From: Eubacteriaceae bacterium
GTDB taxonomy: Bacteria > Bacillota > Clostridia > Lachnospirales > Lachnospiraceae
Assembly (NCBI GenBank): GCA_902363805.1
Contig: CABJBF010000002.1
Span: 372,001 to 436,000, forward strand
Direction of reading: 5' to 3'
Length of the DNA: 64,000 nt
Shown here: positions 55,648 to 64,000 of the stretch, piece by piece
How positions within the stretch are numbered: the stretch's first letter is position 1
Layout: each line of letters begins with the position of its first letter
Position numbers and translations under genes: made by a program
The notes under the pieces: generated by a model
What the model was told of the DNA's origin: nothing
Databases searched by the model: none
Seen by the model: the letters and a program-made list of their open reading frames with translations, nothing else

Positions 55648-55706
55648 AAAAATGTCCTACAAATTGCAAGAGTAGTTGATACAAGACAATTCGTAAGACA
55701 TTTTTT
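55648..55706. terminator. Terminator between convergent gerA-type and apbE genes
   Basis: Stem AAAATGTCCTAC/GTAAGACATTTT (one mismatch) followed by TTTTTT on the plus strand and ATTTTT on the minus strand. Confidence 0.65.
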
Positions 55707-55743
55707 CTATATCAAAATATAAAATAATTTTAGTTTGTGTTTA

Positions 55744-56832
55744 TTATTCAGCTTCATTTGCTTCTTCTGTTAATGATTCTGGAGAAATAACTGAAATTGT
55801 AGGAACTCCATCTTCTCCTTCATTCATGACAAGCCCGCTTGAAGTATGGATTTTGTAATCTTTATCAATAAATAATGCTTCGATTTCTGGTGTATTTTCT
55901 ATTAAACGCATGCCTTTTTTTAACCCTAAAGCAAAACAAGATGTACTTAATGCATCACCACTTAAGGAATCCTCGGAAATAATAGTTACAGATAAAAGTC
56001 TGTTATCAACAGGATAACCTGTTTTTGTATCTAAAATATGATGATATATTTTTCCGTCCTGTTTGAAATATCGTTCATAAGAGCCTGAAGTTACAATTGA
56101 TAAATTTGAGCCTTTTACAATTGCTGAATATTCTTCGGATGAACCAAATGGTTTTTGAATTCCTATATTAAAATTGCCACTATTTTTTTTGCCCCCAATT
56201 GTAACAATATTTCCGCCAAGATTTATTATTGCTGAAGTAACACCTGTCTGAACCATATAGCTTTTTATTTTGTCTGCAACAAATCCTTTTGCAATTCCAC
56301 CTAAATCTATTTTTGCTTCAGGGTCTGCTAGTGTAACTGTAGAATCGTTGACAGATATATTTTCGTAGTTTACATGTGACAATGCATTAGTAATATCATC
56401 TGATGACGGAACGGATGGATTATCACCTGTAATGTTCCAAAGTATACTCAATGGGGCAATAGTAATATCGAATGCACCATTAGATAATTCGCTATAATAA
56501 ATACTATCTTCTATTAATTCAGCAACTACAGGTTTTACCTCTACAGGCTGCCCATTTGAATTGTTAATGGCTGAAACGTCACTTGAATCTTTGGTTCTGC
56601 TAAATAGTTTTTCGTAATTATAACAAAGACCAAAGCATTCATTTATTATATCATCAGCTGATTCATCACCACTACAACTGTTTATTGTAAGTGTAACAAC
56701 AGTATTGAAACATTCGTGTGTTGCTGTTGCCGTAGTACTTGATGATGTGGAAACACATCCTGTAAGAGGCATAGCAAGAAGTGTGATGACTATTGTAAGA
56801 GATAACAGCTTTTTTAATAAAGTTTTTTTCAT
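55744..56832 (-). CDS. apbE: FAD:protein FMN transferase (ApbE), lipoprotein
   Basis: A 362-aa exported flavin transferase that attaches FMN from FAD to Thr residues of extracytoplasmic electron carriers. The lipobox LTGC puts the lipidated Cys at residue 26. Motifs are DLGGIAKGFVADKI, HHILDTKTGYPVDN (with the catalytic His/Asp region) and SGDALSTSCFALGLKKG. The likely targets are RnfG (SGAT) and RnfD encoded 2-7 kb away. The ATG at 56832 follows ATGGAGAATATT; earlier in-frame ATGs precede it. Confidence 0.95.
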   Translation of the reverse strand: MKKTLLKKLLSLTIVITLLAMPLTGCVSTSSSTTATATHECFNTVVTLTINSCSGDESADDIINECFGLCYNYEKLFSRTKDSSDVSAINNSNGQPVEVKPVVAELIEDSIYYSELSNGAFDITIAPLSILWNITGDNPSVPSSDDITNALSHVNYENISVNDSTVTLADPEAKIDLGGIAKGFVADKIKSYMVQTGVTSAIINLGGNIVTIGGKKNSGNFNIGIQKPFGSSEEYSAIVKGSNLSIVTSGSYERYFKQDGKIYHHILDTKTGYPVDNRLLSVTIISEDSLSGDALSTSCFALGLKKGMRLIENTPEIEALFIDKDYKIHTSSGLVMNEGEDGVPTISVISPESLTEEANEAE

Positions 56833-57128
56833 AATATTCTCCATATTCATATATCGTTTAGTATGATGTCGTGGTTAAAATTTTTTTGCCCAATTATAAG
56901 CAAACTTATGTGAACTTAGACCATTTTGCTTTGGCATCTTAATATATAACTATTGCTTATTATAACACATTTTATTTTATAAATTAGCAGAAAATACTGA
57001 TTGTATAAAAAATATAATTATGTTATCATTCTATAGGTAAACATTTGTTCTAATTTATATAAAAATATATAAATTAATGAAACTAATAAATGATGTCGGG
57101 GTCAAAAACTCTCAATTTTGGTGTGATA
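56833..57128. promoter_or_regulatory. Divergent promoter region with near-direct repeats
   Basis: A/T-rich region between apbE and the NusG-II gene. Two near-identical boxes face the same way on the plus strand: 56863-56880 and 57090-57107 share 16 of 18 bases (ATGATGTCG-GG-T-AAAA). They lie just upstream of each of the two genes. Confidence 0.55.
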
Positions 57129-57500
57129 ATGAAGTTAAAAAAATATGATATTATAGCTATTATTTGTGTTGCTGTAATTGTAATTATAAGTTATATTACG
57201 GTAAATTTGTTAAGAAACGATGAAGCGGATACAGTTGTTATATATGTAGATGGAAAGATAGAGAAAAAGCTTGATTTAAACAAAAATCAGGAATATAAAG
57301 TTAATGTTGATAACGGATATAATATTATTCGGATTAAAGATAAAAAAGTAAGGATAAAAGAGTCGGATTGTAGTAATCAGACATGTGTTAATATGGGAAC
57401 TATCAGTAAAGATGGACAGACATTAATTTGTCTTCCACATAAGGTAGAAGTTACTATAGTTTCAGATGATAAATCAGAAGTAGATGTAATTGCCAGGTAG
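57129..57500 (+). CDS. NusG domain II-containing protein
   Basis: A 123-aa protein. One N-terminal hydrophobic segment (about 6-26) anchors an extracytoplasmic NusG-II (OB-like) domain, marked by VIYVDGKIEKKLDLNKNQEY, GYNIIRIKDKKVRI, and two Cys pairs in ESDCSNQTCVNMG and ICLPHKVEV. In many Firmicutes this protein is encoded beside a Gx transporter and an ApbE, as here, and is thought to belong to extracytoplasmic flavin or electron-transfer systems. The exact function is unknown. The start at 57129 has only a weak ribosome binding site; earlier starts are possible. Confidence 0.85.
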   Translation: MKLKKYDIIAIICVAVIVIISYITVNLLRNDEADTVVIYVDGKIEKKLDLNKNQEYKVNVDNGYNIIRIKDKKVRIKESDCSNQTCVNMGTISKDGQTLICLPHKVEVTIVSDDKSEVDVIAR

Positions 57501-57509
57501 GAGAATGAC

Positions 57510-58016
57510 ATGAGTAAGAAAGTACCTTTGTTAGGAATGTTTGTTGCTTTTGCTGTTATTTTAAGTTATGTTGAGTCATGCATTCCTGTTTTTGGCATCC
57601 CGGGAATGAAAATTGGACTTGCTAATTTTGCTATTATAATAGTACTATATTTGGAAGGAACAAAAGAAGCGGCTGTATGTAATTTTGTCAGAATATTAAT
57701 AGTAGGATTTATGTTTGGAAATTTGTTTAGCATTTTTTTCGCATTAGCAGGTGCAACTTTAAGTATGATAGTTATGGTTATAATGAAGAAAACTAATAAA
57801 TTTTCAATTATGATAGTAAGTATGTTTGGCGGAATTTTTCATAACATAGGACAGATTGTTGTCGCATCATTTGTAGTTGATAATTATTATATTTTTGGAT
57901 ATTTACCTATTTTAATTTTAACTGGTGCTGTTACAGGTGCAATAATAGGTATAGTAAGCAGATTGGTCCTTGATAGAATAGATAAATTTTACAATAATAA
58001 AGGAGATATACAGTGA
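57510..58016 (+). CDS. Gx transporter family protein (heptaprenyl diphosphate synthase component I-like)
   Basis: A 168-aa membrane protein with about five helices and the pattern GMKIGLANFAIIIVLYLEG typical of the family. It is named for the Gx motif, resembles ECF S-components, and is annotated as either a transporter or heptaprenyl diphosphate synthase component I. A GTGA overlap with the ruvA start suggests co-transcription into ruvAB. The ATG follows TAGGAGAATGAC. Substrate unknown. Confidence 0.85.
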   Translation: MSKKVPLLGMFVAFAVILSYVESCIPVFGIPGMKIGLANFAIIIVLYLEGTKEAAVCNFVRILIVGFMFGNLFSIFFALAGATLSMIVMVIMKKTNKFSIMIVSMFGGIFHNIGQIVVASFVVDNYYIFGYLPILILTGAVTGAIIGIVSRLVLDRIDKFYNNKGDIQ

Positions 58017-58606
58017 TAGGATTTGTTGAAGGAATTATTGAATATATTGATGTAGATAAGATTGTTGTGAATAATAATGGTGTTGGGTATAACGTTTTTA
58101 TGCCGGCATCTCAGATAGATACATTGAATGTGGATGAAACAGTAAGAGTGTTTACATATTTGAATGTAAGAGAAGATGCAATGCAATTGTTTGGTTTCCT
58201 TACAAGAGACGATTTAGAAGTATTTAAATTGCTTATTACCGTAAATGGAATAGGACCAAAAGGAGGACTTGCCGTCTTATCTACAATTACTACGGATGAC
58301 TTGAGGGTTGCCGTTATTTCAGAAGATGCAAAAGCTATTTCAAAGGCTCCTGGAATTGGTGCAAAGACAGCACAAAAAGTTATTATTGAGCTAAAGGATA
58401 AATTAAATTTAGAAGATGTACTTGAGCCTAAATTAGATGCAAACTTTCAAGTTAATGATAATAATTCAATGTCAGAAGCAGTTATGGCACTTGTAGCACT
58501 TGGCTATTCACAGGCAGATGCTTATAGGGCAGTTAAGAGTATTGATAATATAGAAGAACTAGACGTAGAAAACGTAATTAAAATGGCATTAAAAAAGATT
58601 TACTAA
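58013..58606 (+). CDS. ruvA: Holliday junction branch migration protein RuvA
   Basis: A 197-aa junction-binding subunit. It has the N-terminal OB fold, the HhH pair LLITVNGIGPKGGLAVLST and APGIGAKTAQKVIIELKDKL, and the C-terminal three-helix domain. It starts with GTG at 58013 behind AAGGAGATATACA, overlapping the upstream stop by GTGA. It acts with RuvB downstream. Confidence 0.96.
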   Translation: MIGFVEGIIEYIDVDKIVVNNNGVGYNVFMPASQIDTLNVDETVRVFTYLNVREDAMQLFGFLTRDDLEVFKLLITVNGIGPKGGLAVLSTITTDDLRVAVISEDAKAISKAPGIGAKTAQKVIIELKDKLNLEDVLEPKLDANFQVNDNNSMSEAVMALVALGYSQADAYRAVKSIDNIEELDVENVIKMALKKIY

Positions 58607-58640
58607 TCAATGTAGAATTATGTGAAAAAGGAGTAGAGTA

Positions 58641-59633
58641 ATGTCCAGAAGAATAATTACTACTGAACCTGAATATGAAGATATTGCTATAGAAAAGACG
58701 CTAAGGCCTCAGGAATTAGATGAATATATAGGTCAGGAAAAAATTAAAACTAATTTAAAAGTTTATATAGAAGCTGCGAAAGCAAGAGGTGAATCTTTAG
58801 ACCATATTTTGTTTTACGGACCACCCGGTTTAGGAAAGACAACATTGGCATCGATAATTGCTAACGAGATGGGAGTAAATCTTAAAGTTACATCTGGACC
58901 TGCCATTGAAAAGCCCGGCGAAATGGCAGCAATATTAAATAACTTAGGCGAAGGTGATGTGCTTTTTATAGATGAAATTCACAGATTGAATAGACAGGTA
59001 GAGGAAGTACTTTATCCTGCAATGGAAGACTTTGCAATAGATATAATGATAGGAAAAGGTACAACAGCACGTTCAATAAGACTTGATTTGCCTAGATTTA
59101 CTTTAGTTGGTGCAACTACCAGAGCAGGTTTACTTACTGCACCACTTAGAGATAGATTTGGTGTAATTAACAGGCTTGAGTTTTATACAGTTGATGAATT
59201 AAAGACAATCATTACACGTTCAGCTAAAGTATTAAATGTGGAAATTGATGAGGATGGTGCAGTTGAAATGGCAAGACGTTCAAGAGGAACCCCTAGACTT
59301 GCTAACAGACTTTTAAAAAGAGTGAGAGATTTTGCACAAATTAAATATAACGGACATATTACAAAAGAGGTTGCAGATTATGCACTGAATCTTTTGGATG
59401 TAGATAAGATTGGATTAGATAAAGGGGATAGAACAATACTTGAAACAATTATTTATAAATTTGCAGGAGGACCTGTAGGACTTGATACTTTGGCGGCCTC
59501 AATTGGTGAGGATTCAGGAACTTTAGAGGATGTATATGAACCATATTTAATTCAGAATGGTCTTATACAACGAACTCCTAGAGGAAGAATTGCAACACCT
59601 ATCGCTTATGAGCATTTAGGGATAAAACAATAA
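58641..59633 (+). CDS. ruvB: Holliday junction branch migration ATPase RuvB
   Basis: A 330-aa AAA+ motor. Walker A is [20 protein letters not shown], Walker B is [16 protein letters not shown], sensor 1 [10 protein letters not shown] and the arginine finger region [13 protein letters not shown]. The winged-helix C terminus ends [19 protein letters not shown]. It is 34 nt after ruvA and completes the branch-migration complex. Confidence 0.98.
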   Translation: MSRRIITTEPEYEDIAIEKTLRPQELDEYIGQEKIKTNLKVYIEAAKARGESLDHILFYGPPGLGKTTLASIIANEMGVNLKVTSGPAIEKPGEMAAILNNLGEGDVLFIDEIHRLNRQVEEVLYPAMEDFAIDIMIGKGTTARSIRLDLPRFTLVGATTRAGLLTAPLRDRFGVINRLEFYTVDELKTIITRSAKVLNVEIDEDGAVEMARRSRGTPRLANRLLKRVRDFAQIKYNGHITKEVADYALNLLDVDKIGLDKGDRTILETIIYKFAGGPVGLDTLAASIGEDSGTLEDVYEPYLIQNGLIQRTPRGRIATPIAYEHLGIKQ

Positions 59634-59704
59634 ATGGTTGTATTTGTAAAAAATTGTGATAAAATTAACGTAGTTTATACTTGAATACAATGAGGAGAGT
59701 ACAT

Positions 59705-60109
59705 ATGTCAGCGAAGAATGTAATTGACGTGATAATAGATGGAAAGATATATACTATAGGCGGATTTGAAAGCGAAGCTTATTTACAGAAACTTGCTACA
59801 TATATTAGTAGTAAAATATTAGAATTTAAGCAGGATGATGCCTATCGTAGACAGAAAATTGATACACAGAAGACTTTATTAGAAATTAACATTGCAGATG
59901 ACTATTTTAAGGCAAAGAAGCAGGCTGATTTTCTTCAGGTAGAGATAGAAGAAAAAGATAAAGAAAATTATGATTTAAAACATGATTTAATTACAGCAGA
60001 TATGAAGATTGAATCGTTAGAGGCACAGCTTCAGGAAGCAAAAGATAAGAATATCGAACTTCAGAAAGAAATAGTAAAATTGCAGACAGAATTAAAAAAT
60101 AAGAAATAA
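59705..60109 (+). CDS. zapA: Cell division protein ZapA
   Basis: A 134-aa FtsZ-associated protein that promotes Z-ring bundling. The N-terminal globular domain reads VIDVIIDGKIYTIGGFESEA, and a long coiled coil spans about residues 65-134. The ATG at 59705 follows GAGGAGAGTACAT; earlier in-frame ATGs precede that site. A terminator follows. Confidence 0.9.
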   Translation: MSAKNVIDVIIDGKIYTIGGFESEAYLQKLATYISSKILEFKQDDAYRRQKIDTQKTLLEINIADDYFKAKKQADFLQVEIEEKDKENYDLKHDLITADMKIESLEAQLQEAKDKNIELQKEIVKLQTELKNKK

Positions 60110-60160
60110 CAAAAGCACATATAATATAAGCTTAATAAGTTATTGTGACTGGGAAACAAT

Positions 60161-60187
60161 AAAAAAGACCTGTAGCCGGTCTTTTTT
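60161..60187 (+). terminator. Terminator after zapA
   Basis: Stem AAAAAAGACC/GGTCTTTTTT with a 7-nt loop, ending in six T residues. Confidence 0.9.
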
Positions 60188-60218
60188 AAGTTTAAAGCAG
60201 TTAACGACCGGAGGAATA

Positions 60219-62369
60219 ATGAAAGTAGAACTTTTAGCACCAGGTGGTTCATATGAAACTGTTATTGCGGCACTTAATGCAGGGGCAGATGCAGTTTATA
60301 CCGGTGGTGAAAAATTTGGAGCAAGGGCAAATGCGGACAATCTAACTATTGAACAATTAAAGTCCGTAATCGATTACGCTCATTTGCATGGCAGAAAGAT
60401 ATATTTGACAGTAAATACACTGCTTAAGGAGAATGAAATAAAAAAGGAACTTTATGATTATCTTGAACCATTATATGTTCATGGCTTAGATGCAGTTATA
60501 GTTCAGGATTATGGAGTTTTGGAATTTGTAAGAAAATATTTCCCACAGTTACATGTTCATGCCAGTACACAGATGACAATATTAGGTGAACTCACTGTAA
60601 AAGAGTTGAAAAATAAAGGGGTAACAAGAATTGTTACTCCAAGAGAACTATCAATTCCGGAAATTAAAAAAATTAAAGAAAATTGTGATATAGAAATCGA
60701 GAGTTTTGTACATGGTGCTTTATGTTATTGTTATTCAGGCCAGTGCCTTTTAAGTAGTTACATTGGCGGTAGAAGTGGAAACAGGGGAAGATGTGCCCAG
60801 CCATGTAGAATGGAATATGATGTTGTAAAGAATGGTAAAGTGCTTAATCCGGGAGATTCAAAGTATGTATTAAGTCCTAAGGATATTTGCACATTGAAAA
60901 TATTGCCGGATATTATTGAATCAGGTGTTTATTCTCTTAAAATCGAAGGAAGAATGAAGAAGCCTGAATACACGGCAGGAGTTGTAAGTATTTATAGAAA
61001 ATATATTGACTTATATTTACAGTTTGGTCGAAAAAAATATAAAGTAGATAATAATGATATAAAGAAATTGAATGACCTTTTTAATAGAAAAGGATTTAGT
61101 GAGAGTTATTATAAAACATATAACGGTAAAGAAATGATTACATTTTCTAAACCTGATTTCAGAGCAGCTAATGAAGGTTTAATAAAGGGAATTCAGAACA
61201 AATATATTAATACTAACTTAAGAAAAAATATAGATATATTTGTTACAATAAAAAAAGATTCTCCAATGGAAGCTGTTGGAATATGTGGTGAAAATGTTGT
61301 TACCGTATATGAAGATTTGCCTGATGAAGCAAAAAAACTACCTACAACTTCTGATATGGTAAATGAAAAAATGGCAAAGCTTGGAAATACACCATTTAAA
61401 GTTGAAAAAATAGAAACTTATATCGATGACAATTTATTTGTAACCATTGGTAAAATAAATCAATTAAAGAGAAAACTGATTGATGAAATGACAAAAAGCA
61501 TTATTGACAGATATAAAAGAAATAATGCTTTACCATATGAAAATGTAGAGAAAAATACAATAATATGTAATGATAAAAAGCTGGAAACAGCGTTGGTTTC
61601 TAATTTTGAACAGTATAAAACTATTGAAAAATGGAATAGAATATCAAGAATATATATAGAAGCATCAGAATTTACAAGACAGGAAATTGAAGAAGTAGTA
61701 AACAACAAAACTAAACAGATATATATAGCAATGCCATATATATTTAGGGAAAAAGACAAGGCTTATTTTTCAAAAGAATATATAGGAATGTTAAATAAAT
61801 TTGATGGTGCATTAATTAGAAATATGGAGGAATATTTCTGGCTTAAAAATATAGATATGGTAAAAAATTATATTTTTGATTATAATGTATACGTTATGAA
61901 TAGTTTTTCACAACAATTTATCCGTAAAACAGATGATATAACATATACTGTTCCTGTAGAATTGAATTATAAAGAAATGTTTGATATGGGATGTAGTGGT
62001 CAGGAAATGATTATATATGGTTATATGCCTGTAATGACAACTGTAAATTGCATTGCTAAAAGTTGTGATATGTGTCAAAAGTCAAAAGAGATTTACAGTT
62101 TAAAAGATAGAAAGAGTGAATATTTTAAGGTGAAATGCGTTTGCGATTACTGCTATAATCTTATATATAATTGTAAGCCACTTTCATTGATTGATTATAA
62201 TAATAAAATTGATAAACTAAAGTTAAGCAGTATAAGATATTCTTTTACATTCGAATCAAAAAAACAAATTAAAAATATGATTGAACATATAGATAATAAA
62301 GAATATGATTTGTTATTTGAAAATAATAGTGAAATAACAAGAGGACATTTTAACAGAGGAGTGTTATAA
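60219..62369 (+). CDS. Peptidase U32 family protein
   Basis: A 716-aa member of the U32 (collagenase-like/YegQ) family. It opens VELLAPGGSYETVIAALNAG and has the family signature IESFVHGALCYCYSGQCLLS plus the metal-binding Cys region GRCAQPCRMEY (about 165-205). A second Cys-rich segment near the C terminus (CIAKSCDMCQ, CVCDYCYN, about 610-655) would complete an iron-sulfur or metal site. Related enzymes (TrhP, RlhA) act in RNA hydroxylation, so an RNA-modifying role is more likely than proteolysis. ACCGGAGGAATA precedes the ATG. Confidence 0.9.
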   Translation: MKVELLAPGGSYETVIAALNAGADAVYTGGEKFGARANADNLTIEQLKSVIDYAHLHGRKIYLTVNTLLKENEIKKELYDYLEPLYVHGLDAVIVQDYGVLEFVRKYFPQLHVHASTQMTILGELTVKELKNKGVTRIVTPRELSIPEIKKIKENCDIEIESFVHGALCYCYSGQCLLSSYIGGRSGNRGRCAQPCRMEYDVVKNGKVLNPGDSKYVLSPKDICTLKILPDIIESGVYSLKIEGRMKKPEYTAGVVSIYRKYIDLYLQFGRKKYKVDNNDIKKLNDLFNRKGFSESYYKTYNGKEMITFSKPDFRAANEGLIKGIQNKYINTNLRKNIDIFVTIKKDSPMEAVGICGENVVTVYEDLPDEAKKLPTTSDMVNEKMAKLGNTPFKVEKIETYIDDNLFVTIGKINQLKRKLIDEMTKSIIDRYKRNNALPYENVEKNTIICNDKKLETALVSNFEQYKTIEKWNRISRIYIEASEFTRQEIEEVVNNKTKQIYIAMPYIFREKDKAYFSKEYIGMLNKFDGALIRNMEEYFWLKNIDMVKNYIFDYNVYVMNSFSQQFIRKTDDITYTVPVELNYKEMFDMGCSGQEMIIYGYMPVMTTVNCIAKSCDMCQKSKEIYSLKDRKSEYFKVKCVCDYCYNLIYNCKPLSLIDYNNKIDKLKLSSIRYSFTFESKKQIKNMIEHIDNKEYDLLFENNSEITRGHFNRGVL

Positions 62370-62382
62370 CCGGAGATAAGAT

Positions 62383-63816
62383 ATGGAAACTTTGTACGTT
62401 ACTGCAGCTAAATATATTTTTGTGTTACTAATGGCGGTATATACATGGGAATGTTTTAGTGCATTAAAAACAAGAAAAGAAAGAAAGACAGCAAGAATAT
62501 TTCACAGACAGAATGCAATAATATTTATTGTTTATGTTTTGGGAATATCCGTTGTATATTTGAAAAATCCCTCTAATTTTACAGTTATATTAGCGGGAGC
62601 ACAGTTGTGCTATTTAGTAATAGTATTAGGTATTTTTCCAATAATTTATTCTAATATAAGCAGAGCGGTATTAAGCAATATGTGTATGCTTTTATCTATT
62701 GGATTTATCATGCTTGCACGACTTAATTTTGAAACAAGTGTCAGACAGTTCATTATTGTTGCCGTTGTGACAATGGCATCTCTTATTGTACCATTTTTGA
62801 TGAGTAAATTCCAATTATGGAAATATCTGACATGGGTATATTGTTTCGTTGGAATAGCAGCTCTTATAGCAGTTTTGTTCCTTGGAGATGAAGATTATGG
62901 AGCGAAACTTGCAATTGAAATTGGAAATTTTAAATTCCAACCATCAGAATTTGTTAAAATTATCTTTGTATTTTTTCTTGCAGGTTATTTGGCTGAACAT
63001 AATAAATTTAAAGATGTGTGTATTTCTGCGGTTTTAGCAGCTATATATGTTTTGATTTTAGTAGCTTCAACAGATTTAGGAAGTGCTTTAATCTTTTTTA
63101 TGATTTATTTATTTATGCTATTTGTTTCAACAAGAAATATTATATATTTGTTTTTAGGAGCCGGAGGGCTATCAGGTGCTTCGGTAATAGCGTATCATCT
63201 TTTTTCACATGTGCAGGAGAGATTTATTGCATGGAGAGATCCATGGTCAGTTATAGATAATGCAGGCTATCAGGTTGCACAGTCATTATTTGCTATTGGA
63301 AGTGGTGGATTTATGGGAACTGGATTGTATGAGGGCTCGCCTAAATATATTCCTGTAGTTACTGAGGACTTCATCTTTTCTGCTATAGCAGAAGAATTTG
63401 GCGGTCTATTTGCAATGCTTTTAATTTTAGTTTGTTTTAGTTGTTTTATTGCATTTTTGAAAATTGCGATGGAACAGGCAAATATGTTTAATAAACTTGT
63501 GTGTGTAGGTCTTGGTGTAGGCTATGCAGTACAGGTATTTCTTACAATAGGTGGTGCACTTAAAATGATTCCATCAACAGGTGTAACGTTACCTTTAGTA
63601 AGTAGTGGTGGTAGTTCAATACTAAGTACATTATTTGTGTTTGCAATTATGCAAGGTTTAGCAATTGTGGGAACTAAAGTAAAAAGAAACGTAACGCGAA
63701 GAATTCCAACGGAAGGATTAGTCAATGAACAGAGACAGACAGAGAGAATACGACAGCTTGAAAGAACAGGCGAAATTGGAAAAGTCGGAAAGAAAAAAAA
63801 GAAAAAAATTAAATAG
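62383..63816 (+). CDS. FtsW/RodA/SpoVE-family peptidoglycan polymerase
   Basis: A 477-aa SEDS-family glycosyltransferase with about ten transmembrane helices. The N-terminal part (about 1-145) adds helices before the conserved core. Family marks include FKFQPSEFVKIIFVFFLAGY, STDLGSALIFFMIYLFML, the loop with AWRDPWSVIDNAGYQVAQSL containing the catalytic-type Asp, and GVTLPLVSSGGSSILSTLFV. The C-terminal cytoplasmic tail is strongly basic. It is partnered by the class B penicillin-binding protein gene that overlaps its 3' end. Which of FtsW, RodA or SpoVE it represents is not resolved. Confidence 0.92.
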   Translation: METLYVTAAKYIFVLLMAVYTWECFSALKTRKERKTARIFHRQNAIIFIVYVLGISVVYLKNPSNFTVILAGAQLCYLVIVLGIFPIIYSNISRAVLSNMCMLLSIGFIMLARLNFETSVRQFIIVAVVTMASLIVPFLMSKFQLWKYLTWVYCFVGIAALIAVLFLGDEDYGAKLAIEIGNFKFQPSEFVKIIFVFFLAGYLAEHNKFKDVCISAVLAAIYVLILVASTDLGSALIFFMIYLFMLFVSTRNIIYLFLGAGGLSGASVIAYHLFSHVQERFIAWRDPWSVIDNAGYQVAQSLFAIGSGGFMGTGLYEGSPKYIPVVTEDFIFSAIAEEFGGLFAMLLILVCFSCFIAFLKIAMEQANMFNKLVCVGLGVGYAVQVFLTIGGALKMIPSTGVTLPLVSSGGSSILSTLFVFAIMQGLAIVGTKVKRNVTRRIPTEGLVNEQRQTERIRQLERTGEIGKVGKKKKKKIK

Positions 63817-64000
63817 TGAAATTATGACTACAACGATAATTTTTGCACTTATTTTCTTTGTAATGATAGGATATTATGTGTATTTTCTTGTTGTAGAGAG
63901 TCATGATGTTGTAAATAACGATTATAATAAAAGAATTGATGGATATGCTGAAACTGTAGTAAGAGGAACTATATTTAGCGCTGATGGAGATAAACTTGCA
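63725..64000 (+). CDS. Class B penicillin-binding protein, N-terminal part (cut by window end)
   Basis: The 5' part of a transpeptidase gene. The ATG at 63725 follows GGAAGGATTAGTCA. A basic cytoplasmic tail (MNRDRQREYDSLKEQAKLEK, then SERKKRKKLNS) precedes one membrane helix (about 35-56) and the start of the dimerisation domain ending VVRGTIFSADGDKLA, typical of PBP2/FtsI proteins. It overlaps the SEDS gene by 92 nt in another frame. An alternative ATG at 63824 would remove the overlap. Cut at 64000. Confidence 0.85.
   Translation, partial: MNRDRQREYDSLKEQAKLEKSERKKRKKLNSEIMTTTIIFALIFFVMIGYYVYFLVVESHDVVNNDYNKRIDGYAETVVRGTIFSADGDKLA

Overview
The window looks like chromosomal DNA of a low-GC, spore-forming member of the Clostridia, most likely Lachnospiraceae. 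The evidence is the strong A/T bias, dipicolinate synthase genes, an alpha/beta-type small acid-soluble spore protein, a GerA-type germinant receptor subunit, an Rnf complex, meso-diaminopimelate dehydrogenase, a GlnRS, CIRCE-controlled chaperones, and surface proteins with Lys-rich C-terminal repeats typical of that family. No IS element, prophage or CRISPR array was seen; it reads as core genome with a few decayed gene remnants.

Layout. 0.1-9.5 kb: tRNA-dihydrouridine synthase, htpG (minus strand, CIRCE upstream), a small conserved protein, an SPFH/SHOCT protein paired with a zinc-ribbon membrane protein, tRNA-Thr(CGU), two small envelope proteins and asd. 9.5-14.4 kb: a LysR regulator, a broken small ORF, a structured leader, a highly expressed NifU-like/GGGtGRT gene pair and a cation/proton antiporter. 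14.7-17.5 kb: a secreted Big_2 protein and a fragment of a beta-helix protein. 17.5-20.8 kb (minus): dpaA-dpaB followed by an AsnB-like synthetase whose glutaminase domain has lost its key residues; a 172-bp nested palindrome lies upstream. 21.3-26.6 kb: an LCP-family protein and a 1023-aa fusion of a PEP-synthase-like kinase with a class I amidotransferase-type hydrolase. The fusion resembles the glutamine kinase and gamma-glutamyl hydrolase of the Campylobacter capsule phosphoramidate pathway.

26.7-36 kb: glnS, a Cys-rich DUF-type protein, a VOC pseudogene, a LOG-family protein, ddh, a long acidic protein, an OGG-type glycosylase and groES-groEL behind CIRCE. 36-47.3 kb: a secreted beta-helix protein, an OmpR/HisKA two-component system, recG, ddl, murF and a LacX-like epimerase. 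47.4-48.9 kb (minus): a SASP gene and a YprB-like nuclease. 49-54 kb: the complete rnfCDGEAB operon, followed by an orphan gerA-type gene that starts directly after the rnf terminator. 55.7-58 kb: apbE (the FMN transferase that would flavinylate RnfG and RnfD) divergent from a NusG-II protein and a Gx transporter. 58-64 kb: ruvAB, zapA, a U32 peptidase family gene, an FtsW/RodA-family gene and the start of an overlapping penicillin-binding protein gene, cut by the window end.

The two most interesting points are the fused putative glutamine kinase/gamma-glutamyl hydrolase next to an LCP ligase (a possible phosphoramidate modification of a Gram-positive wall polymer), and the glutaminase-dead AsnB-like enzyme in the dipicolinate operon.
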